64,000 bases of DNA from Planctomycetota bacterium (GTDB taxonomy: Bacteria; Planctomycetota; Phycisphaerae; SM23-33): contig JAKJER010000022.1 in assembly GCA_022705325.1 (NCBI GenBank), forward strand, positions 1 to 64,000. Direction: 5' to 3'. Made by a program: the position numbers and the translations under genes. This document shows, in pieces, positions 26,101 through 35,298 of the stretch. Under the pieces are notes generated by a model that made no database searches, was not told the origin of the DNA, and saw nothing but the letters and a program-made list of their open reading frames with translations. The number at the start of each line of letters is the position of its first letter. The stretch's first letter is position 1.

Positions 26101-27168
26101 ATGATCAAGGCATGTGTAGTGTCGGCGATGCTTGTGGCGGCGGCCGTGTCGGCTGCCGAGCCGCCGAAGTACAGCGACGGCCGGCCGGCGGCAACGTTGC
26201 GAATGGACGCGAAGGACCACGGCATCGTGCTTCGCTGCGGCGACGGGCCCGGCAAGTGCGACGAACTCGGCGCCCGCGACGTGTGGGTGTTCGAAGCCGG
26301 TGGCACGTACTACATGCACTACGACGCCGCCGGGCCGAGGGGTTGGCTGTGCTCGCTCGCCTTGAGTACGGACCTCGTCACCTGGCAGAAGAAGGGCCCC
26401 GTCCTGGACCTCGGCCGGCCGGGCGACGACGACTCGAAGTCCGCCTCCTACGGCGTCACGTATCACGACGGCAGGGGGTGGCACATGTTCTACCTCGGCA
26501 CGCCCAACGTGACGCCGCCGCCGAACCTGGTCCCCATGTTCCCGTACCTCACGATGAAAGCCAAGGCAAGCGCCCCGGGCGGACCGTGGATCAAGCAGAA
26601 AGGCGTGGTTCCCTTCCGGACGAAGCCGGGCACCTACTATTCGCTCACGGCCAGCCCCGGGCAGGTCGTCCGCAACGGCGATGAGTTCCTCCAGTTCTTC
26701 AGCGCGACCACCCGCAAGAGCGGCAACCCGTGCGTCCAGCGCACGCTGGGCATCGCGCGGACGAAGGACCTCGACGGGCCGTGGACCGTGGACGCCGCCC
26801 CCATGGTCCCGATCGAAGAGCAGATCGAGAACTCCTCGATCTACTACGAGAAGAGCAGCAAGACCTGGTTCCTGTTCACCAATCACATCGGCATCGACGG
26901 CGGCGAGTACACCGACGCCGTCTGGGTGTACTGGAGCCGCGACCTCAACAAGTGGGACCCGCGGAACAAGGCCGTCGTGCTCGACGGCCGCAACTGCACC
27001 TGGTCCCGCAAGTGCATCGGCCTGCCGTCGGTCGTCCCGGTCGGCAAGAGGTTGGCGGTGTTCTACGACGCCCCGGGCGGCGACAGCATGAGCCACATGC
27101 GACGGCATGTCGGCCTGGCGTGGCTGGACCTTCCGCTCTCGCCCCCGGCCGGAAACGGCACTGAATAG
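26101..27168 (+). CDS. Secreted five-bladed beta-propeller glycoside hydrolase-like protein (GH43/GH130-type)
   Basis: A 355-residue protein with a signal peptide (about 1-20, cleaved after VSA). Repeated propeller-blade motifs are visible: ARDVWVFEAGGTYYMHYDA, WLCSLALSTDLVTWQKKG, GVTYHDGRGWHMFYLG, YWSRDLNKWDP. This blade pattern is shared by GH43, GH117 and GH130-like hydrolases and does not by itself fix the substrate. ATG at 26101 is preferred because the signal peptide begins there; an upstream start at 25969 would put 44 unlikely residues ahead of it. It fits the deoxysugar-degrading theme of the window. Confidence 0.8.
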   Translation: MIKACVVSAMLVAAAVSAAEPPKYSDGRPAATLRMDAKDHGIVLRCGDGPGKCDELGARDVWVFEAGGTYYMHYDAAGPRGWLCSLALSTDLVTWQKKGPVLDLGRPGDDDSKSASYGVTYHDGRGWHMFYLGTPNVTPPPNLVPMFPYLTMKAKASAPGGPWIKQKGVVPFRTKPGTYYSLTASPGQVVRNGDEFLQFFSATTRKSGNPCVQRTLGIARTKDLDGPWTVDAAPMVPIEEQIENSSIYYEKSSKTWFLFTNHIGIDGGEYTDAVWVYWSRDLNKWDPRNKAVVLDGRNCTWSRKCIGLPSVVPVGKRLAVFYDAPGGDSMSHMRRHVGLAWLDLPLSPPAGNGTE

Positions 27169-27530
27169 TCACGCGCGGCAGGAGCGGTGGGGGGGGCGCA
27201 TGGCGTCATGCGTAGTCGGCCACGGTCATCTTAGGGGATCGCTCTGGCCCCTCAGTCCCCGGGAACGAGGTCCGGGTCGTCTTGCCCGCAAGGCTTGGCA
27301 AGGCGCAATCTCGGGTCTGCCTTCCGCGAGAACCTCAATGGTCTGTAGGGCGTTTACCTCAGTTTAAGAATCTGTAGAACGACAAGCGGAATTCTCTTGC
27401 CAGGCGCGACGCCGCACGAGTACCGTACATATATACTTCTCGCGATGCATGCCTTAAACGGGTCGGGACACACCAGGGTTTCACGGTCGGCGGCCACGGA
27501 TGGCCACGGGCTTCTTAGTCTGGTGACACC
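27169..27530. other. Intergenic stretch before the TPR gene
   Basis: About 360 bases without a supported gene. It contains an AT-rich patch near 27420-27445 (ACATATATACTT) that could hold a -10 element, but I could not pair it with a convincing -35. Nothing else is evident. Confidence 0.35.
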
Positions 27531-30500
27531 ATGCATGCGGAGACCGGGTCTCAGGGCGGAATCAGGTTCGTCACTCTCCTTCTTGCGGTAGTTCTTGCGC
27601 TCGGCCTGGCTTGGCCGGCGGCTGCTCGCGCGGGCCCTGTGGGCGCGGCGTCCCCGGCGCGTTGGCTTGGGCCCCTGGCACTGGCGGCCCCGGCGAAGGC
27701 CAAGGCCAAACCGGCCGCCAAGCCGAGCGCCCGTGAGGCCAGCAAGGCGGGCGCCGCACCTAAGACGGGCCAGCTTGCTCCGCGAGGCGAGCAGGCCCGC
27801 GACGAGAAGCTCTACAAGGCCCTCACGGCCGCCTGGTCGCAGTTCTACGCCAACAAGCTCAAGGACGCCGCCGCAACCGTCGAGCCCCTGATCGCCAGCG
27901 AGGTCGAGTGGGCCCGCGTCGAGGCGCTGCACATCCAGGCGCGCTGCCTGCACGCGGCCGGGCCGCAATACCACGCCCGCGCCGCCCAGACCTGGAGCCG
28001 CCTCCAGGCCCAGTCCACGCTCAACGCCAACCTCATCCGCCTGGAGGTCGGCAAGGCCCTGGCCGCCCTGGCCGCCAAGCCGAGCGCCGGCGAGGCCCCC
28101 AAGGGGCGCCCCGCAGACGCCGCCGCCACGCTCGATGCGGCCCTGCGGCGCGGCATCCCCGGTACGTGCACGCCCGAAGCCGCCATCGAGCTCGGCCGGG
28201 CGTACGTCGCCCAGAAACAGTGGGACAACGCCAAGAAGGCCTTCGAGTTCGCCATCGCCTACAGCCAGTCGCAGGCCAGGACCAACAAGGAACTACCCGG
28301 CTACGTCTACGACCCGTTCATCGCCGAGGCCAAGGAAGCCATCGCCCACCTCAAGTACGACCGCAACGAAGGGCGAGAGGAGTTCGAGCGGGCCGAGAAG
28401 CTCCGCGCCGACAAGAAGTACGCCGAGGCCGGCAAGCTCTACCAGGCCGTCGCCAAGAAGTACCCCGAGAGCACCTACGCCCCGCGGAGCGAGCTGCACA
28501 CCGGCCACTGCCTGTTGGGCCTCGGCGAGCCTCGCCAGGCCGTCCAGCATTGGCAGAAGTTCATCTCCGCCCAGCCGTCCGGCCCCTGGCGCGGCCAGGC
28601 CTACAGCGAGATCATCGACCTGTGCCTCCAGACGGTCTTCGACCTGGACAACGCCGTCCGCTTCGCCCAGCTTGCCCAGAGCTCGCTCGGCCCCGCCCTG
28701 GGAGACAAGTCCGCCGCCGCCTCCTGGCAGGCGGGCATGTTCGACCTCCAGCTTGGCCTGGGCATCGTCGCCTTCATCCGCAACGACAACCCCGCCGCAG
28801 CCGCCGCCTTCGCCCGCGCCGCCTCCGCGGCCCCCAAGACCGTCAAGAAGAACTTCCCCGCCCTCATCGCCGCCGCAAAGGCCGGCAAACCCCTTCTTCC
28901 TCCCGAGGTCTCGGCCTTCGGCCCTGGCGCTCCGTCAGGCGCCGGCTCCCCGTCCGGGTCTTCCCAATCGACAATCCCCCTGGCGTTGGCGATGGGTCGC
29001 ATATACCGCATCGCCGGCGAGGAGGACGCCTCCCGCCGCATGTTCGCCCTGGTCGCCTCCGCCAAGCTGGGCCGTCCCTCGCCCGCCCAGCTTGCCTACG
29101 CCCGCTTCGCCACCGGCGACGCCCTGGACGCCGACAAGAAGCACGCCCAGGCCAAGGACGAATACGTGGAATCCCTGAAGGCCTTCCCCCGCGGCTCCTG
29201 GCAGGACGAGTCCCTCTTCCGTGTCGCCCGGTTCATCCAGAACGAAGCGGACAGGAAGTACGGCATGGTCACTTCAGTGACCCATGCGAAGGACCCGGAC
29301 TCCAAAGAAGAGCGAGAGCGTCTGAAGAAGCTCACCGACGCGAGCGCCGCCTCCCTGGAATACTGGTCGCTCCTCGTCCAACACTTCCCCCAAAGCCGCC
29401 ACCGCGAGACCGCCCTCTTCCAGGCCGCACGAATCTTCGCCGACACCCGCAAATGGCCCGACGCCGTCGCCATGGCCGACAAGCTCGCGGCCGAATACCC
29501 CAACTCCAAGTCCGCACCCAAGCTCCTCTACGAGATCGGCGCCGCCCTGGCCGCCATCCAGCAATGGCCAGACGCCGTCAAGATCGCCGACCGCCTCGCC
29601 GCCGCCTACCCCAAGGAACCCTTCGCCCCCAAGCTCCTCCACGAAGTCGGCGCCGCCCTCCTCAAGGCCGGGAAGTTCAAAGACACCACCGACCTGGCCG
29701 AGAAGATGATCGCGGCCTTTCCCAAGGACCCGAACGGGCCGAAGCTGTTCTATGACATGGGGATAATGCTCTGTGACATGGCCGAAAAGGGTGATCCGAC
29801 GAAGACGGAGACTCTGTGGAAGCACTCGCTGCAAGCGCTGAGCAGATTCTGTGCCTTGGCCCCGGATACGCTCGAAGCTGGTGATGCACACATTCGGCGA
29901 ATCGATATTTCTCTGGAGAGACTGTTCGACCGTGCTGCCGCGGAATCACTGGTCCAGACAGCTACCTCTTGGGCCGACAAGCAAAGGCAATTGGGCTATT
30001 CCACGTCCGCCCCCGGAGGGCAGCAGCGACGACTCTTGGTCAGTTCGTGTTTCCTGCGGGCGGGGATCGTGGCCTACTTGGCCGGGGATTACGAGCGAGC
30101 TCGGAAGATGTTCGAAGCCGGAGGTCCAGCAGATCCTAGCAACGGCGACCTTAGAACCTTCGAGTTGGACGCCAAGGGCTTCTTCCTGCTGCGGAAGGCC
30201 ATGCAAAGACGCATGTCGCTCTCTTTGGATGGCGCACTTGCCTCCGCTTCCGATGATCGACAGGCAATTGCCGTTCAGTTGGCCGATCTGTATCTATACA
30301 TCGGTCACACCCCCAAGGCAGCCGCTCTGTTCAGCCGGATCAGTTCACAGGACCCTTCTTTGGGACAACGTGGGAACTCAATGCTACAATACGCTCAGCT
30401 TCAAACGGCCCTAATCCGGTCAGAGACCATCGGAGGTGCTGCGGACGCAATCCAGATGTACCGCACGTTCTATGATAAGCAGTACGCAGACTCGCGTTGG

Positions 30501-30788
30501 GCTCCTAAGGCACTGCTACGCCTGGGAGTGTTGACCTACAACACTACGCAGGATCCGGGAAAGGCCATGCCCCACTACGAATATGTCTTCACGCGATACC
30601 CCAACGACCAAGCGGCAGAGCGGGCTATGTACCTGTACTGCCTGGCTGCGGCACGAAAGGGAGACTCCCGACTCGCTCAGCAATCAGCCGAGCGGTTTCT
30701 GAAGAGTTATCCCACTAGTCCGTGGCGATCGCATGTAACGGGCATGCTCCAAGAACTTGGACAACAGCGGAAAGGACTGCACCGATGA
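27531..30788 (+). CDS. Large exported TPR protein
   Basis: A 1085-residue protein. The signal peptide covers about residues 12-34 and is followed by an Ala/Lys/Pro-rich linker (about 50-80). The rest is helical repeats of TPR type, such as AAIELGRAYVAQKQWDNAKKAFEFAI, FERAEKLRADKKYAEAGKLYQAVAKKYP and related copies to the C-terminus (MPHYEYVFTRYPNDQAAERAMY). Such proteins act as scaffolds for envelope complexes. The codon bias changes inside the gene: up to about 29700 it is extremely GC-rich, afterwards it resembles the low-GC genes downstream. The stop overlaps the next start by 4 bp (ATGA), implying translational coupling. Confidence 0.88.
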   Translation: MHAETGSQGGIRFVTLLLAVVLALGLAWPAAARAGPVGAASPARWLGPLALAAPAKAKAKPAAKPSAREASKAGAAPKTGQLAPRGEQARDEKLYKALTAAWSQFYANKLKDAAATVEPLIASEVEWARVEALHIQARCLHAAGPQYHARAAQTWSRLQAQSTLNANLIRLEVGKALAALAAKPSAGEAPKGRPADAAATLDAALRRGIPGTCTPEAAIELGRAYVAQKQWDNAKKAFEFAIAYSQSQARTNKELPGYVYDPFIAEAKEAIAHLKYDRNEGREEFERAEKLRADKKYAEAGKLYQAVAKKYPESTYAPRSELHTGHCLLGLGEPRQAVQHWQKFISAQPSGPWRGQAYSEIIDLCLQTVFDLDNAVRFAQLAQSSLGPALGDKSAAASWQAGMFDLQLGLGIVAFIRNDNPAAAAAFARAASAAPKTVKKNFPALIAAAKAGKPLLPPEVSAFGPGAPSGAGSPSGSSQSTIPLALAMGRIYRIAGEEDASRRMFALVASAKLGRPSPAQLAYARFATGDALDADKKHAQAKDEYVESLKAFPRGSWQDESLFRVARFIQNEADRKYGMVTSVTHAKDPDSKEERERLKKLTDASAASLEYWSLLVQHFPQSRHRETALFQAARIFADTRKWPDAVAMADKLAAEYPNSKSAPKLLYEIGAALAAIQQWPDAVKIADRLAAAYPKEPFAPKLLHEVGAALLKAGKFKDTTDLAEKMIAAFPKDPNGPKLFYDMGIMLCDMAEKGDPTKTETLWKHSLQALSRFCALAPDTLEAGDAHIRRIDISLERLFDRAAAESLVQTATSWADKQRQLGYSTSAPGGQQRRLLVSSCFLRAGIVAYLAGDYERARKMFEAGGPADPSNGDLRTFELDAKGFFLLRKAMQRRMSLSLDGALASASDDRQAIAVQLADLYLYIGHTPKAAALFSRISSQDPSLGQRGNSMLQYAQLQTALIRSETIGGAADAIQMYRTFYDKQYADSRWAPKALLRLGVLTYNTTQDPGKAMPHYEYVFTRYPNDQAAERAMYLYCLAAARKGDSRLAQQSAERFLKSYPTSPWRSHVTGMLQELGQQRKGLHR

Positions 30789-32584
30789 ACGCCGGAAGGT
30801 ACGCTCTACATCTTGCTATGGTTGTGTTCTTCCCCGTCAGCGTTGTATTGCTATCGCCGCAGGTGTGTTCGGCGGATGCCACAGGAAATGCGGATCCATA
30901 TTCCACGCCGGACAAGGCCAAGGCGCACCCGGGCCTGTACTCGGCTTCAGATGGACCCAAAGACGTCATGACGACGGACGTGCGTGGCACGGTCGACGAG
31001 AACGGCGTGTCTTCCCTTCCGGAGAATCCCACTGACAGAGGGGCGATCACATGGACGATTAGAGGCGTGACTGTAACTTTTGAGCATCGTTCTCCTGGAT
31101 GGGGGTGCTTCTACGCAGTATCGGGAACACGAATGATTCGCCGAGATGGGCTTCGAGAAAACAGCAACAAGGCAGTGACGTGGCATTCCGCCTTTGATAA
31201 CACAAAGATGCCTCGCATAGTCTTAGAGATCAATACCCTTTCCAGATTAGACGATTATATAGGGCTAGGTGTCACTTGGACAGAAGTTGATGTTCGACTT
31301 CTCGACGGAGAACCCAATCTCACATATACGTTTCAGGGACTATCAACGGTTGGAGATGGGCAGATAGCTGCAGTAGACAACGACGTGCACGAATTGAGTG
31401 CCGATGCCCCAGTCCATACTTTTCAGGTAACCGGGACCCACCCCGGGCTCATAGGGCTCTCAGTTACTGGGACAATTCTCCCAGTCACTTGGGCTTCGGG
31501 AGAGGTGGTTCCGCCCATTGCGTTGCCGTCCGGCGACCCCACAGTTAATCCCACGTTCCCCGCCAGTGCAGGTCCAAACGACACCAATGAGATCGTCTTC
31601 GGAGCTGGAGATGGCCCGCTCAGTAGCGCCATGCTCGTATGCGAAGCCAAGCGGGTATTGAAGGATCTCTCGAAGCTTCGCTGGGAAATAGAAGGGGACG
31701 ATAGGGCAGAGTGGTATATGAATTACATGGGAGATCCCCGGATTGGTGTAGGCGGGAATAACTTCGCGCGTTACCCAAGCCTCCCGTCGAACAATGAGGG
31801 CTTTGGACTCAGAACTGTAGTTCTGACAGCCCCGGCCATTGGGCCAGGGCAAGGCACCCAGTTGTTCGAGTTGTTCTACCACCGGGATGCGACTAATCAC
31901 CCTGACGGGCAGGCCGGGAGTCCCAATTGGTTTCACTATTGGCTACAGGCTCATCCGGATTCGAAGATTGAGTACGTTTACGTGCCGCTCCTTGGACAAT
32001 TGGGGACAGCAGGTTCGTGGAATTACGAGAGTCCCGTGGATAAGCAGACTATCCTGATAGGCACGGCTCATCCCGCAGCGGGTCGCTCGTACACCGTAGG
32101 CAAGTACAGGTCCGGAATAGACAATTTCATAGCAACAGTAGTACATGAACAAAGACACCGGTTCCAATTGAGTGAGTTCGACGCTATGCTCGCTACTAGC
32201 GGGACTGATTCGTTCAGGTACGGATGGTCGATCAATCACGAGGTACATAATCACTGGACATTCGGTCCGGACGGGAAGTGGGGCGAGGCTGGGGAGGATG
32301 ACGACTACAATGGGGTCACAGACGACGCTGTGCCCGAGCCGAACGATGACTGGCCACCATGGGAACTCGGGTACGGAGATGATATAGATCTCAGTCACCC
32401 CAATTGCAGAGATTGGCCAGCTACATGGACGTGGCCTGCTGAACAGTACAATAGTCTGCATCCGATAGAAGGCGACGCGGTTCAAGCCACTGACGCCGCT
32501 GTAAATGAACATCAATATGCCCCCTGGGACTGGGGGTATCCAGGCAAGAATCACAGGACGCTGAACAAGTGGGATGGGGAGTAA
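30785..32584 (+). CDS. Exported protein with an HExxH motif, unknown family
   Basis: A 599-residue protein with a signal peptide (about 1-30). I recognise no overall family. Residues 454-458 read HEQRH, inside ATVVHEQRHRFQ, the hydrophobic-flanked HExxH form of zinc metallopeptidases. A later Glu in HPIEGDAVQATD could supply a third ligand. Between them is an Asp-rich stretch, GEDDDYNGVTDDAVPEPNDD, suggestive of calcium binding. The first half is beta-rich. GC is much lower than in the window at large. It is coupled to the TPR gene by an ATGA overlap and followed 29 bp later by the next gene, so it is the second gene of an operon-like run. Confidence 0.75.
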   Translation: MNAGRYALHLAMVVFFPVSVVLLSPQVCSADATGNADPYSTPDKAKAHPGLYSASDGPKDVMTTDVRGTVDENGVSSLPENPTDRGAITWTIRGVTVTFEHRSPGWGCFYAVSGTRMIRRDGLRENSNKAVTWHSAFDNTKMPRIVLEINTLSRLDDYIGLGVTWTEVDVRLLDGEPNLTYTFQGLSTVGDGQIAAVDNDVHELSADAPVHTFQVTGTHPGLIGLSVTGTILPVTWASGEVVPPIALPSGDPTVNPTFPASAGPNDTNEIVFGAGDGPLSSAMLVCEAKRVLKDLSKLRWEIEGDDRAEWYMNYMGDPRIGVGGNNFARYPSLPSNNEGFGLRTVVLTAPAIGPGQGTQLFELFYHRDATNHPDGQAGSPNWFHYWLQAHPDSKIEYVYVPLLGQLGTAGSWNYESPVDKQTILIGTAHPAAGRSYTVGKYRSGIDNFIATVVHEQRHRFQLSEFDAMLATSGTDSFRYGWSINHEVHNHWTFGPDGKWGEAGEDDDYNGVTDDAVPEPNDDWPPWELGYGDDIDLSHPNCRDWPATWTWPAEQYNSLHPIEGDAVQATDAAVNEHQYAPWDWGYPGKNHRTLNKWDGE

Positions 32585-32613
32585 TCTACCCCCGTCATGA
32601 AAGGATACAACAA

Positions 32614-33258
32614 ATGCGGAAAGCTACACACATTGGTCAAGCCATCGTGGCCGTCGCGATACTTGTTACTGTCGGACACATCCAGACAGTGGGCGAAGAC
32701 CTGAAGTCAACCGAAGGTGCCAAAGGCTTAATGTTGTCAACACGCGATGAGCGAATAAAAGCTGTTACCGCACTGGCGGGTAAATATGCTGCGATCGAGC
32801 GTGAAGTACTAGGACATCTCCAGGGTGAGGTTCGGAAAGGCACAACCAATCGTGAGTATTACTCGCCCCTCCACTGTGCTATTCTAACGGTCTCAGTGTG
32901 GCGTGTGGTGGAAGCAGAAAGTATCTTGATTTCAATTGTAGACTATCACCTGGACGCGTCCTCGGTTCCACTATTCGCCGACGTCGTCTCCCCTCAACTC
33001 TATCCTGCGGCGCTCGCACTTGTCGAACTTAGAGTAGACTCACGGCGCGTCGTGGAAGCAATCAAAACGGCTGCGGGGCCTGATCAGGTGCGAATTCTCA
33101 CGTGGGTCCTCTTTCGCCGCAGTGCGGCCAACCTAGCCGCGAAGATGCTTGATGACGAGGCCAAGCGTTCGATAGGACGATCGAAGGACAACCTTCTACG
33201 CGCGGCTGCAACAATTGACAAAGGTGAGAATCTGCTGCAGACAGAGGCTTCCAAGTAG
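32614..33258 (+). CDS. Exported alpha-helical protein, HEAT-like, unknown function
   Basis: A 214-residue protein. A signal peptide fits residues 1-27 (MRKATHIGQAIVAVAILVTVG). The mature part is alpha helical with short repeats resembling HEAT units (PLFADVVSPQLYPAALALVELRV, RILTWVLFRRSAANLAAKML). The ATG at 32614 has AAAGGA 8 bp upstream. It lies in the low-GC core between the HExxH protein and the binding protein. No family recognised. Confidence 0.65.
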   Translation: MRKATHIGQAIVAVAILVTVGHIQTVGEDLKSTEGAKGLMLSTRDERIKAVTALAGKYAAIEREVLGHLQGEVRKGTTNREYYSPLHCAILTVSVWRVVEAESILISIVDYHLDASSVPLFADVVSPQLYPAALALVELRVDSRRVVEAIKTAAGPDQVRILTWVLFRRSAANLAAKMLDDEAKRSIGRSKDNLLRAAATIDKGENLLQTEASK

Positions 33259-33325
33259 AAAGGATATGTGCGACATCTCCATACACAGGTTGGTAAGTGA
33301 CATGGATGAGTGGATAGATTCAGGT

Positions 33326-35182
33326 ATGAGTATCGTTATGCGTATGAAGAAGGACTTATGCAAAGCGGCAAGAGCATGTACTGCTCTTCGCACTGTTGCA
33401 TGGATATTAGGCATCTTGATGGGCCTCTCCTCAGCATTGTGGGGTCAGGATGATCTACCCACCGATGCTCGTGTCATACCGGGAGACAGGCCTTCTGTGA
33501 TTGTGGGGTGTCAGTATGGAACGAGATCTGTCCGACTATTGTCTGCACTTGTGTCGGAGTATCCGACGACGAATAGGATCGGTGTAGTTGAGGACTGCAA
33601 GGCTTCGCTGTATCGTTTTGGCGACGATGATGTTCCCTACGATATTCTGGCGTTGGCGTTTGCTCCTGACCCCCCGGAAAGGCAATATCGTGCAATCGGG
33701 TTTCCGCCAAATTCGCCGCAACCAGTTGTGGTGCCAATAGCCCAGGCACGGACAATCCTCGTCGTCGGCTCAGACAATCCCGTTGACAGCCTCACGCTCT
33801 TAGAGGTGCGCCGGATACTGGGGATGCCTGCGGTGGGAAGATCGTGGGATCATGTGCTGGGAAAGGGTGGTTCCGGATCGGTAAGAGTCTCTGGACCTCC
33901 TGAACAGTCGCCGTGCTTTGCCACGATTAGGCAAATGTGCATGCAGCATTGGTTGCCCGCTGGACCGAATTCAAAGAAGTTACACATCGACCGACTGCGT
34001 GATGATGTTCGGTGGAGCGAGAACCCCGAAGATATCACCAAGTGTGTCAAGGCGGCAGGCAATGCTGGCTTGGGGATCATATCCTTCCCGGCAAATCCCC
34101 GGCTTCAGTGGGGTGGTCTGAGGGCGTTGAACGTCGAAGTGGAGGGAGGGAAGCGCGTTGCCCCACGTCTAAGCCCGGGGGTTCAAGTGGAGTATCCGCT
34201 GGCGGAGACATTTGTGCTGTACGTTCACCCCAAGGCCATCAAGGGCTCAGAGGAGTTCATACGGTACTGTCTATCCGAAAAGGGGGCAGGTATCTGCGCT
34301 CGCTTTGGCTTGACAACGCCGTGGCACGAGCAGCAACACCTTGCCGAGCGGCGGATGGCCCAGGTAAGGGCGGGCGAGGGGAAGCAAGTCGGGGTCTCTG
34401 GGCGAGGCCTCTCTGCCCGGGTGGTGCATGAACTGGGCGAAGAGTACGTACGAGTGCGAGATGTTGTTCAGGTGTCGTATGCCGAGCATCCCTCTGAGTT
34501 ACGCGAAGCGGATATCGTTCTTGACGACAGGCCCATTGTATCGCTCGCTTTGCCCAGCGGGCATGACCAGAAAGCAAACGCGGGATTGGGTGGGCGTTTC
34601 TGCGGGAGAGCAATGGTGTTCGCCGTTCATCCGGCGAACACCATGGAAATTGCGAGACTTGAACAGGCGCGGGAACTGTTCTCGCTGCTGGCCAGGAGTT
34701 GGAAGCCATTTAGCGGAGCTGATAGCCCCGTTCGCCGCTACGCCCCCTTCGCCTCAGACCCTGCCGCTAAGCTGTTTCACGAGAAGGTCCTTCAGCTGAG
34801 CCAGTGCGGGCCCATCACGCGGAAGAAGACGTCGGCGGAGGTGATTGCGGCGGTGGCGCTGGACCCGCAGGGGATCGCGTTTGTGGACTACACGGCCATC
34901 CCCAAGGACAACAAAGCCATCAAGGTGTTGGGCATCGTGACGGACAAGGGGATCGTCCGGCCGGAGCCGAAGACGATCCTCGACGGCACCTGGCCGATCT
35001 CGCAGCAGTACTACCTGTACGTGAACCCGAAGGCCAGCGAGACGGCCAAGGATTTCGCGAAGTTCATCGTGAGCGGGGCGTGCGCGGAAGTGTTCCGCAA
35101 GCACGGCATGGTGCCGGCCCCGCCGCAGAAGCTGGAATTCCCCGCGGCTGCTACGCAGCCGGCGGGGAATAGTAGCCAGTAG
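33326..35182 (+). CDS. Tandem double periplasmic-binding-protein (PstS-like)
   Basis: About 618 residues. After a signal peptide there are two successive modules related to phosphate-type binding proteins. The first ends VEYPLAETFVLYVHPKAIKGSEEFIRYCLSEKGAGICARFG. The second ends WPISQQYYLYVNPKASETAKDFAKFIVSGACAEVFRKHGMVP. Both carry the C-terminal signature of PstS-like proteins. No permease or ATPase gene is adjacent, so the role may be sensing or scaffolding. The start is uncertain (33302, 33326, 33338 and 33344 are all in frame, none with a good ribosome site). The 3' fifth is GC-rich, the remainder is not. The stop codon falls inside a heptamer repeat. Confidence 0.8.
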   Translation: MSIVMRMKKDLCKAARACTALRTVAWILGILMGLSSALWGQDDLPTDARVIPGDRPSVIVGCQYGTRSVRLLSALVSEYPTTNRIGVVEDCKASLYRFGDDDVPYDILALAFAPDPPERQYRAIGFPPNSPQPVVVPIAQARTILVVGSDNPVDSLTLLEVRRILGMPAVGRSWDHVLGKGGSGSVRVSGPPEQSPCFATIRQMCMQHWLPAGPNSKKLHIDRLRDDVRWSENPEDITKCVKAAGNAGLGIISFPANPRLQWGGLRALNVEVEGGKRVAPRLSPGVQVEYPLAETFVLYVHPKAIKGSEEFIRYCLSEKGAGICARFGLTTPWHEQQHLAERRMAQVRAGEGKQVGVSGRGLSARVVHELGEEYVRVRDVVQVSYAEHPSELREADIVLDDRPIVSLALPSGHDQKANAGLGGRFCGRAMVFAVHPANTMEIARLEQARELFSLLARSWKPFSGADSPVRRYAPFASDPAAKLFHEKVLQLSQCGPITRKKTSAEVIAAVALDPQGIAFVDYTAIPKDNKAIKVLGIVTDKGIVRPEPKTILDGTWPISQQYYLYVNPKASETAKDFAKFIVSGACAEVFRKHGMVPAPPQKLEFPAAATQPAGNSSQ

Positions 35183-35235
35183 TTGGTAGCCGGCAGCCGG
35201 TAGCCAGTAGCCGATAGTCGGTAGTCAGGAGCCGG
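35173..35235 (+). repeat. Heptameric tandem repeat (about nine units of TAGCCGG type)
   Basis: Nine consecutive 7-base units: TAGCCAG, TAGTTGG, TAGCCGG, CAGCCGG, TAGCCAG, TAGCCGA, TAGTCGG, TAGTCAG, GAGCCGG. The second unit contains the TAG stop of the PstS-like gene. A second short run on the same strand, CTACGGG CTACAGG CTACAGA, is at 35258-35278. Confidence 0.8.
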
Positions 35236-35298
35236 TGCGGCCTTTCCGGGCGACAGACTACGGGCTACAGGCTACAGATCACAAGCACGGGGTGGTTT

